From Chromobacterium phragmitis (GTDB lineage: Bacteria > Pseudomonadota > Gammaproteobacteria > Burkholderiales > Chromobacteriaceae), in the NCBI RefSeq assembly GCF_003325475.1, contig NZ_CP029495.1, positions 992,001 to 1,056,000 of the forward strand: a stretch of 64,000 nt of DNA, read 5' to 3'. The notes below the pieces were generated by a model. The model was given only the letters and a program-made list of their open reading frames with translations, did no database searches and was not told the DNA's origin. This document shows positions 8,856 to 20,512 of the stretch, piece by piece. Position 1 is the first letter of the stretch; each line of letters starts with the position of its first letter. Made by a program: the position numbers and the translations under genes.

Positions 8856-9514
8856 GCCGGCTCCCCCAGCGTGTAGCCGATGCCGCGCAAGGTGCGGATG
8901 AAGCCGGCGCCCAGCTTTTTGCGCAAGTGGTGGACATGCACTTCCAGCGCGTTACTCTCCAGCTCCTGCCCCCAGCCGTACAATTTTTCCTCTATCAATT
9001 CGCGCGGCAGCACCCGGCCCTTGCTGCTGAGCAGCAGTTCCAGCAGCGCCAGCTCGCGCGCGGTCAGCTCCAGCGGCGCGCCGTCCAGCGTCGCGGCCCG
9101 CGCCACCGGGTCCAGGCTGAGCCGCCCATGGCTGAGCAGCGGGCCGCACTGGCCATGGCGGCGGCGGGTCAGCGCGCGCAGCCGCGCGGCCACTTCGGAC
9201 AAGGCGAAAGGCTTGGCCAGATAGTCGTCGGCGCCGGCGTCCAGGCCGCCGACGCGGTCGGCCAGCGCGTCGCGCGCGGTCAGCACCAGCACCGGCTCGT
9301 CGCGGCCGGCCCGGCGCCAAGCGGCGAGGATATCCATGCCGTCCATGCCGGGCAGGCCCAGGTCCAGCACCACCGCGTCGTAGGGCGCGGCGGGCAGCGC
9401 GGCCAGCGCCTGGCGGCCGTCGCGCAGCCAGTCCACCGCGAAGCCCAGCTGCTGCAACCCCATTTTCAAGCCGTCGCCTATCTGCGCGTCGTCTTCCACC
9501 ACCAGTATCCGCAT
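8852..9514 (-). CDS. OmpR-family response regulator (QseB/PmrA-like)
   Basis: A 220-residue regulator. The receiver domain has acidic residues E7, D8 and D9, phospho-acceptor D51 in VVLDLGLPGMDG, and K101 in YLAKPF. A C-terminal winged helix carries the ELTARELALLELLLSSKG and VHHLRKKLG recognition elements. It is the first gene of a two-gene operon, overlapping the kinase start by four bases. Regulons of this subgroup often include envelope modification or motility genes; here the next divergent genes are an LpxH-like phosphoesterase and a glycosyltransferase, which would be plausible targets but this is not shown. Confidence 0.92.
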   Translation of the reverse strand: MRILVVEDDAQIGDGLKMGLQQLGFAVDWLRDGRQALAALPAAPYDAVVLDLGLPGMDGMDILAAWRRAGRDEPVLVLTARDALADRVGGLDAGADDYLAKPFALSEVAARLRALTRRRHGQCGPLLSHGRLSLDPVARAATLDGAPLELTARELALLELLLSSKGRVLPRELIEEKLYGWGQELESNALEVHVHHLRKKLGAGFIRTLRGIGYTLGEPA

Positions 9515-9707
9515 CGCCCAGCCCCCTATTGCCCGACATCCCTTATCCCATACCCAGCTTAAACCACGCTTAAGCGCGATTCCGTCCAGGCGGGCCATTC
9601 TGTCATTGAATGGCATAGGACTATTCACCTTGCCGTCAACAAAACCTCATTTCCCTGTCACGTCGCCATTGCAGCATGAGGCGGTCATCCCGGCCCACGG
9701 ACCCGCC

Positions 9708-10535
9708 ATGCAGCCAGATACCGCTTCCGACGCCTCCCGCCGCCTGCGCAGCATCTGGATATCGGATGTCCACCTCGGCACCGCCGGCTGCCGCGCCGAG
9801 CATTTGCTGGACTTCCTGCGCGAGCACGAATCCGAGTACCTGTACCTGGTGGGCGACATCGTCGACGGCTGGCAGTTGCGCAAATCCTGGTACTGGAAGC
9901 AAAGCCACAACGACGTGGTACAGAAGCTGCTGCGCAAGGCGCGCAAAGGCTGCCAGGTGGTCTACATCCCCGGCAACCACGACGAAGCCGCCCGCCAGTA
10001 CTGCGGTCTGGACTTCGGCGGCGTCGCCATCCGCCACGAGGCCGAGCACTTCACCGCCGACGGCAAGCGGCTCTTGGTGCTGCACGGCGACGAATTCGAC
10101 GGCGTGATCCAGTACGCCAAGTGGCTAGCCTACCTGGGCGACAATCTGTACACGCTGATCCTGCAGCTGAACCGCGGCTTCAACTGGGTGCGGCACCGGC
10201 TGGGCCTGCCTTACTGGTCTCTGTCGCAATACCTGAAGCATAAAGTGAAGAACGCGGTGAACTTCATCAGCCAGTTCGAAACCATCCTCGCCGGCGAAGC
10301 GCGGCGGCGCGGCTTCGACGGCGTGGTCTGCGGCCACATCCACAAGCCGGAAGTGCGGATGATAGACGGCATCCTGTACGGCAACAGCGGCGACTGGGTG
10401 GAAAGCCTGTCCGCGCTGGTGGAGCACGCCGACGGCCGGCTGGAAGTGCTGCACTGGACCGCGCTCGGCCAGGCCGCGCCCGCGGCCGAACCCGCCATTC
10501 CCGTGTCCACGGAGGAGTCGACATGCGCATCATGA
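9708..10535 (+). CDS. LpxH-like metallophosphoesterase
   Basis: A 275-residue calcineurin-like phosphoesterase. Metal-binding motifs appear in order: SDVHLG, GDIVDGW, GNHDE, a distal LHGDEFD and GHIHKPE. This set matches the UDP-2,3-diacylglucosamine hydrolase superfamily, particularly the long subgroup with an inserted lid (residues about 125-190). Lipid A biosynthesis is the role of true LpxH; members of this longer subgroup, often next to a GT4 glycosyltransferase, are less well characterised. The ATG at 9708 (MQPDTAS) was chosen because conservation begins just after it; the frame is open to 9606 without a better ribosome site. It overlaps the next gene by 13 bases. Confidence 0.85.
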   Translation: MQPDTASDASRRLRSIWISDVHLGTAGCRAEHLLDFLREHESEYLYLVGDIVDGWQLRKSWYWKQSHNDVVQKLLRKARKGCQVVYIPGNHDEAARQYCGLDFGGVAIRHEAEHFTADGKRLLVLHGDEFDGVIQYAKWLAYLGDNLYTLILQLNRGFNWVRHRLGLPYWSLSQYLKHKVKNAVNFISQFETILAGEARRRGFDGVVCGHIHKPEVRMIDGILYGNSGDWVESLSALVEHADGRLEVLHWTALGQAAPAAEPAIPVSTEESTCAS

Positions 10536-11557
10536 TCATCACCGACGCCTGGAAGCCCCAGGTCAACGGCGTCGTCCGCTCGCTGACCGAAACCGCGCGC
10601 GAGCTGGACGGCTTCGGCCATCAGGTCAACATGATCACGCCGCTGGAGTTCAAGACCCTGCCCTGCCCCACCTACCCGGACATCCGGCTGTCGCTCTTGC
10701 CCTACCGCCAGGTGGCGCAGCGCATCGCCGGCTTCGCGCCGGACGCGGTGCATATCGCCACCGAGGGCCCGCTGGGCCTGGCCGCCCGACGCTTCTGCCT
10801 GCGCGAGGGCCTGGCCTTCACCAGCGCCTACCACACCCGTTTCCCGGAATACATCCATGCCCGCTGCCGGCTGCCGCTCGCCATTAGCTACGCCTGGATG
10901 CGGCGCTTTCACAATGCCGCGCAAGCCGTGATGGTGCCCACCCGCTCCATCGCCGCCGATCTGGAGGCGCGCGGCTTTCGCAACGTCAAGCTGTGGAGCC
11001 GCGGCGTGGACACCGCGATGTTCAGCCCGGGCGAACGCCAGAAGCTGGACGAATCCAACCCGCCCCGCTTCGTCTACATCGGCCGGGTGGCGGTGGAAAA
11101 GAATATCGAATCCTTCCTCAAGCTGGACCTGCCCGGCAGCAAATGGGTGGTCGGCGACGGCCCGCTGCTGCCCCGGCTGAAACAGCAGTATCCCGACGTG
11201 TACTTCGCCGGCGTGTTTCCGCAGCAGGAGCTGGCCCGCTTCTACCGCGCCGCCGACGTGTTCGTCTTCCCCAGCCTCACCGACACCTTCGGCCTGGTGC
11301 TGCTGGAGGCGATGGCCTGCGGCGCGCCGGTGGCCGCTTTCCCGGTGGCCGGCCCGCTGGACGTGGTGGGCGACACCGGGGCCGGCGTGCTGGACTGGGA
11401 CCTGCGCGCCGCCTGCCTGAAGGCGCTGGAACTGGACCGAGGCCATGTGCGCCGGGTGGCCGAAAACTACTCCTGGCAGGCCGCCAGCCGTCAATTCGAA
11501 TCCCATCTGCGGCCCCATGCCGGCAGCTCTGCCGGCCTCTCGCCCGTCGCCGATTAG
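10523..11557 (+). CDS. GT4 family glycosyltransferase (alpha-mannosyltransferase-like)
   Basis: A 344-residue GT-B glycosyltransferase. The N-terminal half begins MRIMIITDAWKPQVNGV, typical of GDP-mannose-dependent MgtA/PimB-like enzymes. The C-terminal GT4 domain has FVYIGRVAVEKN, the donor-site motif PSLTDTFGLVLLEAMACGAPV with the E-x7-E arrangement, and FPVAGP. No membrane segments. Coupling to the phosphoesterase by a 13-bp overlap suggests both act in the same envelope glycolipid pathway; the acceptor is unknown. Confidence 0.87.
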   Translation: MRIMIITDAWKPQVNGVVRSLTETARELDGFGHQVNMITPLEFKTLPCPTYPDIRLSLLPYRQVAQRIAGFAPDAVHIATEGPLGLAARRFCLREGLAFTSAYHTRFPEYIHARCRLPLAISYAWMRRFHNAAQAVMVPTRSIAADLEARGFRNVKLWSRGVDTAMFSPGERQKLDESNPPRFVYIGRVAVEKNIESFLKLDLPGSKWVVGDGPLLPRLKQQYPDVYFAGVFPQQELARFYRAADVFVFPSLTDTFGLVLLEAMACGAPVAAFPVAGPLDVVGDTGAGVLDWDLRAACLKALELDRGHVRRVAENYSWQAASRQFESHLRPHAGSSAGLSPVAD

Positions 11558-12020
11558 GTATGGCTTGCTTCAGCTGCTGTAAGCGCTATATTGGAAAAGT
11601 TGAAGCTCCCGGAAAACGGACTCTTTTGGCGAGCCTGTCCGGCGGCCCCGCGAACGAATGGCATTGCGACCGCGCCCACGACACGAGGCGGCGGTCGGCA
11701 CCGGAGGTGTCAGCAATGCCCAAAGCAGCATCCAGGACGGATGCATCCCCAACGCGGCCGCCGGCAAGCCCGCCGCCATCTCGGCAGATGGCCTGCGCAT
11801 CGGTAGTAAAGGCAGCATCCCGGAACATCGGTTTCCGAGCCAGCGCCCGTCGCGGGCGCACCAAGGGTGCCAGAGCCACATGCTCCGCCGCGATGCCTCC
11901 GTCGACTCCCCGGCTTCAGGGTGGCGCGCGGCTGTCGAGCGCGCCGTATCGCAGACAGGTCCGCGCCAGTGGCATCGCCGTGCGGCGCGGCCGCGATGTA
12001 AAGTCCCCCGTTCATCCCTC
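11558..12020 (+). ncRNA. gene-free, hairpin-rich region; candidate structured RNA (speculative)
   Basis: No frame here looks like a real gene. The stretch contains several perfect short-loop stems: 11728-11744 (GCATCC/GGATGC), 11775-11792 (GCCATCT/AGATGGC), 11843-11859 (GCGCCCG/CGGGCGC) and 11923-11945 (GGCGCGC/GCGCGCC). It ends in a very strong terminator at 12021-12055. This could be an untranslated RNA transcribed rightward, or a decayed region followed by the terminator of the glycosyltransferase operon. It does not match RNase P, tmRNA, 6S or SRP RNA motifs that I know. The strand is inferred only from the terminator. Confidence 0.3.
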
Positions 12021-12055
12021 AGAGGGCGCTCCGATGCCGGAGCGCCCTCTTGTTT
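12021..12055 (+). terminator. strong intrinsic terminator
   Basis: A perfect 12-bp stem (AGAGGGCGCTCC / GGAGCGCCCTCT) has a 6-nt loop followed by TGTTT. It is 460 bases beyond the glycosyltransferase stop, unusually far for that gene. Confidence 0.85.
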
Positions 12056-12368
12056 CAGATCAATTGCGGACCGTTCTAGCACGTCTAAATAACGGAAAAC
12101 GATAAAAAAATCAGCAAACAATCTTCCGCATGCTATGCGCAGTCGGTTACCATGCTGCAACCGCGCGCCGCGGCCAGGACAATCCGTCAGGCGCCATTTG
12201 CGATGGCATTCATCCCGGCCAGTCCGGTTTAATGCTGTTCCAAACAAATAAAAGTATGCCGTCATACAACACCCGACGCCGCAGGAATACTCAGGGGGCC
12301 GGCAAACGGGTTAAAATCATTGCAGCGCAATATTGTCCGATCTTTAAATTTTGTGAGTCGCTCGAGCT

Positions 12369-13151
12369 ATGTCCTCTCCTAATCTGACCGCTGAGAAAGT
12401 CCTGTCCGTCCATCACTGGAACGACACGCTGTTCAGCTTTACCTGCACCCGCGACGCGGGCTTGCGCTTCATCAATGGCCAATTCGTGATGATAGGCCTG
12501 GAAGTGAACGGCAAGCCGCTGATGCGCGCTTACTCCATCGTCAGTTCCAACTACGAGGAGCACTTGGAGTTCTACAGCATCAAGGTGCAGGACGGTCCGC
12601 TGACCTCCAAGCTGCAGCATCTGCAAGTCGGCGACACCGTGTTGATCAGCAAGAAGCCAACCGGCACCCTGGTGCAGGACAACCTGTTGCCTGGCAAGAA
12701 CCTGTACCTGCTGTCCACCGGCACCGGCCTCGCGCCGTTCATGTCCATCATCAAGGACCCGGAGATATACGAGCGCTACGACAAGGTGATCCTCACCCAC
12801 GGCGTGCGCTGGGTCAGCGAGCTTGGCTACCACGACTACATCACCAAGGAACTGCCGGAGAACGAATTCTTCGGCGACATGGTGAAGGAAAAACTGATCT
12901 ACTACCCGACCGTGACCCGCGAAGAATTCCGCAATCAGGGTCGCCTGACCGACCTGATCACCAGCGGCAAGCTGTGCGCAGACATCGGCCTGCCGCAACT
13001 GAATCCGGAACACGACCGCGTGCTGATCTGCGGCAGCCCGAGCATGCTGCACGACCTGTGCGAAATCCTGAACGGCATGGGCTTCAAGGAATCGCCGCGC
13101 ATGGGCGAGCCAGCCGACTACGCGATCGAACGCGCCTTCGTCGAAAAGTAA
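12369..13151 (+). CDS. fpr: ferredoxin--NADP(+) reductase
   Basis: A 260-residue flavoprotein that moves electrons between NADPH and ferredoxin or flavodoxin. The FAD-binding domain includes MRAYSIVSSNYEE (R-x-Y-S motif). The NADP domain has LYLLSTGTGLAPFMSII and ends with the CGSPSMLHDLCEIL and AIERAFVEK tail typical of the bacterial Fpr subclass. Length equals that of the E. coli/Azotobacter-type enzymes. The gene stands alone between two terminators. Fpr supports Fe-S repair and oxidative stress defence; regulation is not evident from the sequence. Confidence 0.96.
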   Translation: MSSPNLTAEKVLSVHHWNDTLFSFTCTRDAGLRFINGQFVMIGLEVNGKPLMRAYSIVSSNYEEHLEFYSIKVQDGPLTSKLQHLQVGDTVLISKKPTGTLVQDNLLPGKNLYLLSTGTGLAPFMSIIKDPEIYERYDKVILTHGVRWVSELGYHDYITKELPENEFFGDMVKEKLIYYPTVTREEFRNQGRLTDLITSGKLCADIGLPQLNPEHDRVLICGSPSMLHDLCEILNGMGFKESPRMGEPADYAIERAFVEK

Positions 13152-13177
13152 GCCGGCCGTCTGCGCCGCTTGGCCCA

Positions 13178-13204
13178 AGCCCCGCCATGTCGCGGGGCTT
13201 TTTC
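13178..13204 (+). terminator. intrinsic terminator of fpr
   Basis: The stem AGCCCCGC / GCGGGGCT with a 6-nt loop is followed by five or more T residues. Confidence 0.9.
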
Positions 13205-13231
13205 TTTGCCCAGAGCGGAACCGGGCAAAAC

Positions 13232-13260
13232 AAAAGGGAGGCCGAAGCCTCCCAGTTTTT
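13232..13260. terminator. bidirectional terminator after the Asr-like gene
   Basis: The stem GGGAGGC / GCCTCCC has a CGAA loop, which reads TTCG on the minus strand. It is flanked by an A-rich side (T-run on the minus strand) and by AGTTTTT on the plus strand. It serves the minus-strand repeat protein and backs up fpr. Confidence 0.85.
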
Positions 13261-13286
13261 ATGCGAGCCAGACGCAGCCTGGTTTG

Positions 13287-13886
13287 TTACTTGGCGGCCG
13301 AAGCGGCAGCCTTGTGAGTCTTCTTGGCATGCGGCTTGTGAGCCTTCTTGGCCGGAGCCGAAGCGTCGGCCTTGGCGGCCTGGGCCTTCTGCGCGGAAGC
13401 TTCCTTCTTGGCGGCGTGCTTCTTGGCGTGCTTGTGAGCGGCTTTCTTGGCCGGGGCGGAAGCGTCAGACTTGGCTGCCTGGGCCTTCTGCGCCGAAGCT
13501 TCCTTCTTGGCTACGTGCTTCTTGGCATGAGACTTATGGGCTTTCTTGGCGGCCGGAGCGGACGCGTCGGACTTCGCGGCCTGGGCCTTTTGCGCGCCGG
13601 AGGCTTCCTTCTTGGCCGCGTGCTTCTTGGCATGCTTGTGGGCTGCCTTCTTGGCCGGGGCGGAAGCCTCGGCCTTGGCGGCCTGAGCCTTCTGCGCGGC
13701 GGAGGCGGCTACCTTCTCGCCTTTCTTGGCGTGGTGGATCTTGGCCGGAGTCTTCTTCTCGGCCTTCTTGGCTGCCGGAGCGGCCTTGGCGGCGGGAGCG
13801 GAGGCCGGGACGGCTTGCGCGGCGAAACCGGCGGCGGAGCTCAGGCCGAATACAGCGGACAGGGCAAGAAGGGTCAGCTTTTTCAT
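13287..13886 (-). CDS. secreted Lys/Ala/His-rich repeat protein, acid-shock-protein (Asr)-like
   Basis: A 199-residue protein with a clear Sec signal peptide (MKKLTLLALSAVFGLSSAAGFA, split here only for description). The mature part is almost wholly Ala, Lys, His, Ser, Pro and Gln. From about residue 64 there are four tandem units of about 33 residues. Each unit opens with AQKAQAAK, then (A/S)(D/E)ASAPAKKAHKxHAKKH and AKKEAS. The QKAQAAKKH pattern and the signal peptide resemble enterobacterial Asr, a periplasmic basic protein induced at low pH. It is also histone-H1-like in composition, but export argues against a DNA-binding role. It ends at a bidirectional terminator. Repeat number is probably variable between strains. 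Confidence 0.8.
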   Translation of the reverse strand: MKKLTLLALSAVFGLSSAAGFAAQAVPASAPAAKAAPAAKKAEKKTPAKIHHAKKGEKVAASAAQKAQAAKAEASAPAKKAAHKHAKKHAAKKEASGAQKAQAAKSDASAPAAKKAHKSHAKKHVAKKEASAQKAQAAKSDASAPAKKAAHKHAKKHAAKKEASAQKAQAAKADASAPAKKAHKPHAKKTHKAAASAAK

Positions 13887-14098
13887 GATTTCATCTCCAA
13901 GTCGGTAAGGGAGGCCCGAGGCCTGCCGGAGCCACCGGTTCGGTGTTTCCTTGAGACGTATCCTAGTCCCGCCCCCCGGCTCCGTCTGTTAGCGCCTTGT
14001 AAGGCCGTGTAACGCGACGTACACGCGACAAAACCATTGCTGCTTCTGCCCATTCCGCGCCCAGCTCCGCCGGCCAGTCGGCGGACACTGGCCCGTCC

Positions 14099-14803
14099 TC
14101 AGTCGCGCCGGCGCGCGGTCACGATCTGGTACACGCCGCCGAACACGGTGCGCTTGCTCCAGTCGAAACGGTCCGACGCCTTGCCGTAGGCCGCGATTTC
14201 CTGGTTCCACAGCGCCTCGGCGAACGGCTCCAGCGCGCGGTTCACCCACTTGAGCAGCCACCCTATCGGCTGCCAGGGCCGGGGCCGGTGGTAGTCGACG
14301 AACATCGCCCGTCCGCCCGGCGCCACCTGGGCCAGCATATTGTCGACGATGGCCGACTTCATATTCTCAGGCACCTCGTGCAGCAAGAAGAAGCTGCATA
14401 CCAGATCCTGCTTCTGCTCCGGGTGGTAGCGGGCAGCGTCCGCGCGCACCACCTGCGCCCGCGCGTCGCCGGCCAGCTTGCCCTCGGCCAGCTCCACCTG
14501 GATCGGCGTGACGTCGGTCAGCGTGAAGCGGCCCGCCTCGCCGACTCGCTCCGCGGCTCGCTGCACCAGATCGCCGTAGACGTGGGCAACCTGCCAAACC
14601 TTGTCGCCCGGCCGGATTTCGTCCAGGTAGGCGCGCATCAGCCGCTGATCGTTGCCGAACAACAGCGTGCGCACCACCAGCTTGCGGTCCAAGAGCCTGG
14701 CCTTGCGCGGATTGACGTAAGCCCAGTCGTAGACCTCGGTCATGTAGTCGGGCACATCCTGATAGTAGGGGTCGGCGGTGGTGCGAGTGTGCAGTGTAGT
14801 CAT
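14099..14803 (-). CDS. RquA-like SAM-dependent methyltransferase (rhodoquinone biosynthesis)
   Basis: A 234-residue class I SAM-fold protein. The order VPDYMTEVYDWAYVNPRKARLLDR, then LLFGN, VWQVAHVYGDL, DVTPIQ, SFFLLHEVPE and FVDYHRP follows the RquA family as I remember it, including the unusual VAxVYGD version of the SAM glycine motif. RquA converts ubiquinone to rhodoquinone, which supports fumarate reduction in low oxygen. The protein has no membrane segment. It stands alone, upstream of no other quinone genes. It could instead be another UbiE-like methyltransferase; the assignment rests on motif resemblance, not on a search. Confidence 0.65.
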   Translation of the reverse strand: MTTLHTRTTADPYYQDVPDYMTEVYDWAYVNPRKARLLDRKLVVRTLLFGNDQRLMRAYLDEIRPGDKVWQVAHVYGDLVQRAAERVGEAGRFTLTDVTPIQVELAEGKLAGDARAQVVRADAARYHPEQKQDLVCSFFLLHEVPENMKSAIVDNMLAQVAPGGRAMFVDYHRPRPWQPIGWLLKWVNRALEPFAEALWNQEIAAYGKASDRFDWSKRTVFGGVYQIVTARRRD

Positions 14804-14897
14804 GGCGGCTACCGTTTGATGTGGTTGGATGGAAACAGCTTAACAAGCCGGGCCGGCCCCAGGCTTGAGCCAGGCCAAACCTTGCCCGAACCGCGGA

Positions 14898-15996
14898 TCA
14901 ATGCTGGCCGGCGGCCTCTTCCGCGTCGGCGTAGGTCTGCGCCACCTCGATGAAGGACGCTTCCACCGCCAGGAAGGCGTCGACCACGTCGGGGTCGAAA
15001 TGGCGCCCGCTGCCGGCGACGATGATGTCCCGCGCCTGCGCGTGCGGCAGCGGCGGCTTGTAGATGCGCCGGCTGACCAGCGCGTCGTAGACATCGGCCA
15101 GCGCCATCAGCCGGCCCGCCACCGGAATCTCGTCCCCCTTCAAGCCATACGGATAGCCGCTGCCGTCCCACTTCTCGTGATGCGAACAGGCGATCTCCTT
15201 GGCGAAGCTGAGAAACGCCGCCTCCAGGCCCAGTTGGCGCTCGGCGGCGACGATGGCGTCCCGCCCCAGCGCCGCGTGCTGTTTCATGATCGCGAACTCG
15301 TCGTCGGTCAGCTTGCCGGCCTTGAGCAGGATATGGTCGGGAATGCCCACTTTGCCGATGTCGTGCAGCGGTGCCGACTTGCAGATCATGTCGATGTTAC
15401 GCTCGGACAGATACTGGTCGAAACGCGGGTGGCCGCGCAGTTGCTCGGCCAGCAGCTTGACGTAGAACTGGGTGCGCTTGATGTGGTTGCCTGTCTCGTT
15501 GTCGCGGGTCTCCGCCAGCGAAGCTAGCGCCCAGATCGCCACGTTCTGCACCATCTCGGTTTCCTGGGTGCGGCGGCGGACCTCGCTCTCCAGGTAGTCG
15601 TTCTGGTTCTTGAGAAAATCGCGCGCCGCCTTGACGTCCAGCTGGTTGCGCACCCGCGCCATCAGGATGCCGGGATTGATGGGCTTGTGGATGTAATCGG
15701 CCGCGCCCAGCTGCAGGCCGGCGGTCTCGTCCTCCGCCTCCTGCTTGGCGGTCAGAAAGATCACCGGCACGTCGAAGCCCGGCCGGCTGGCCTGCAGCCG
15801 GCGCAGCACCTCATAGCCGTCCATTTCCGGCATCATCACGTCCAGCAGGATCAGGTCCGGCTCGGCGGACGCGACGATCTGCAGCGCGCGCGCGCCGCCG
15901 GTGGCCACCTTGATCCGGTACGCCCTGTGCAGCAGATCGCTGATCAGCGCCAGGTTGTCCGGGGTGTCGTCCACCGCCAGCACCGTCGGCCGCTTG

Positions 15997-16013
<17 letters not shown>
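14898..16013 (-). CDS. response regulator with HD-GYP domain (c-di-GMP phosphodiesterase)
   Basis: A 371-residue protein with an N-terminal receiver (acidic D15-D16, acceptor D58, K110) and a C-terminal HD-GYP domain. The catalytic HD is at 217-218 in APLHDIGK. Further metal ligands are in KQH and SHHEKWDGSGYP, with GYP at 286-288. The motif is complete, so hydrolysis of cyclic di-GMP is expected. It is the last gene of the six-gene stressosome operon and overlaps the hybrid kinase gene by 17 bases, making it the likely phosphorylation target of that kinase's Hpt domain. Confidence 0.93.
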
Positions 16014-19103
<3,090 letters not shown>

Positions 19104-19107
<4 letters not shown>

Positions 19108-19715
19108 GTGCCCCATCTCGCGACGATGCAAGCGGCGTCGTCGTGCCGCTTGGCGTGGTTGCTCATCAACAGACTCCCCAGCTTGCGCGCCGGCAGCCCG
19201 GCGTTGTCCTCCAGCCAGCCGGCCGGCAGATGCTCGCGCACGCCGTCGGTGGTCAGCAGCAACAGCGCGCCGGCCCGCAGCGCCAGCCGCCGCTCCCGCA
19301 CCCGGGGCATGATCTGCCCCACCGTGCCGGGCTGGCCCGGCAGCTGGCTCTGCTCCGGCTGCAGCACCCGCAGCAATACATTGCCCACGCTGGCGCATGC
19401 CAGCGCGCCGTCTGCCTCCAGCCGCACCAGGCACACCGCGGCGCCCAAACTGCCCAGAAAGCGGCGATGCAGCGCCTCCAGCCGCGAGGCCGGCGCTTGC
19501 GCCGGCGCCTGCGCGAGCCAGGCTTCCATCTCGCGCGCCAGCCGGTGCGCCTCCGCGCCGTGGCCCAGCGCGTCCAGCATGGCCAGCGACACCGAGCCGT
19601 CCTCCTCCGCCCGCACCAGCATGCCGTCGCCGCAGACCCGCTCGCCGAAAAACGGCCGCGAAGCCTGGGCCAGCTCGCTCAGTCCAGGCGGCAACTGGAA
19701 ATCGACCGGCGCCAT
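19104..19715 (-). CDS. RsbX-like PP2C/SpoIIE-type serine phosphatase
   Basis: A 203-residue single-domain PP2C-family phosphatase. Metal-binding signatures are LDALGHGAEA near residue 47 and LLLTTDGVRE near 155, with HDDAACIV at the end. RsbX resets a stressosome by dephosphorylating RsbR and RsbS. It follows the RsbT-like kinase gene with a 37-base overlap and precedes the hybrid kinase with an ATGA overlap, exactly where RsbX sits in Gram-negative stressosome operons. The start (MAPVDFQLPP) was chosen by conserved length; the overlap makes translational coupling likely. Confidence 0.85.
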
Positions 19716-20143
19716 TTGCGCACGCACACCCGCGTGCCCTTGCCCGGCTCGCTGTCTATCCAGAATTCGTCCATCAGCCGGCGCGTGCCCGGCAGGCCCA
19801 GCCCCAGCGTTCCCCGGCTGCTGAAATGCTCGCGCATCGCCAGCTCCAGATCGGCGATGCCAGGCCCCCGGTCCCGCGCCAGGATTTCCATGCCCACCTC
19901 GGCTCCCGTCGCCACCGGATACCAGCGCATGCTGCCGCCGCCGGCGTACTTGAGCATGTTCATCGCCAGCTCGGACGCCGCCGTCGCCAATTGCGTGCCG
20001 TCCACTACGGAAAAACCCATCCGCTCCGCCTGCGCCCGCACCCGGCACACCAGCCGCTGGACATCGCCGGCGCCGCGGATGTCCAGGCCGTCCCCGCCGC
20101 CCTCCCGCCGCGCCGGACGCAGCCGCTCGCTCGCCTGGCTCAC
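19679..20143 (-). CDS. RsbT-like serine/threonine switch kinase
   Basis: A 154-residue GHKL-fold kinase. The N box is ASELAMNMLKYAGGG, the G1 box ARDRGPGI and the lid GTLGLGLPGTRRLMDEF. RsbT proteins phosphorylate RsbR and RsbS in the stressosome, then leave to activate a downstream partner. The gene overlaps the RsbS-like gene by four bases. The downstream partner here is likely the hybrid histidine kinase rather than RsbU, because no RsbU, sigma-B or RsbV/W gene is present in the operon. Confidence 0.9.
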   Translation of the reverse strand: MSQASERLRPARREGGGDGLDIRGAGDVQRLVCRVRAQAERMGFSVVDGTQLATAASELAMNMLKYAGGGSMRWYPVATGAEVGMEILARDRGPGIADLELAMREHFSSRGTLGLGLPGTRRLMDEFWIDSEPGKGTRVCVRKWRRSISSCRLD

Positions 20144-20502
20144 GGCTTCAGCTCCAACGCCTGCTCCAGCGAGATCGCGCCGCGGAAGGCGCCCAGATCG
20201 GCCCCCACCTGCGACAAGCCCTGGATCACGCCGGGCCGCAGCCCCACCAGCACCGTGGACGCGCCCATCAGCGAGACGGTGCGCTTCAGATCCACCAGCG
20301 CCTGATAGGATTCCAGATCCAAAAACCGCACCTCGGACACATCCAGCATCACCCGCCGCACCGCCTTGCCGCTGATGCGCTCCAGCAGCCGATGCTGCAT
20401 CTGCCGCACCAACGGCGGCCTCAGCTCGCCCTGCACGCAGGCCAGCAGCGCGTCGCCTATCTGGGACAGCGTGATTCTGGCTTCGGAAACGTCGTCGCTC
20501 AT
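20140..20502 (-). CDS. RsbS-like STAS-domain stressosome scaffold
   Basis: A 120-residue lone STAS domain. The conserved region reads VMLDVSEVRFLDLESYQALVD, with the Ser of LES at the position where RsbS carries its phosphorylated serine, followed by MGASTVLVGLRPGV, typical of RsbS/RsbR. It would form the stressosome core with RsbR and hold RsbT in the resting state. It lies 10 bases downstream of rsbR and overlaps rsbT by four bases. Confidence 0.88.
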   Translation of the reverse strand: MSDDVSEARITLSQIGDALLACVQGELRPPLVRQMQHRLLERISGKAVRRVMLDVSEVRFLDLESYQALVDLKRTVSLMGASTVLVGLRPGVIQGLSQVGADLGAFRGAISLEQALELKP

Positions 20503-20512
20503 GCCTATCGCC

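Noticed and set aside
11570..12265. Minus-strand frame of about 230 codons in the hairpin-rich gap
   Set aside because: Runs through the strong terminator hairpin, has no ribosome site and no recognisable protein features.
13300..13700. Repeats that at first suggested a CRISPR array
   Set aside because: The roughly 100-bp periodicity is in frame inside a coding sequence and encodes the Asr-like repeats; no direct repeat-spacer pattern exists.
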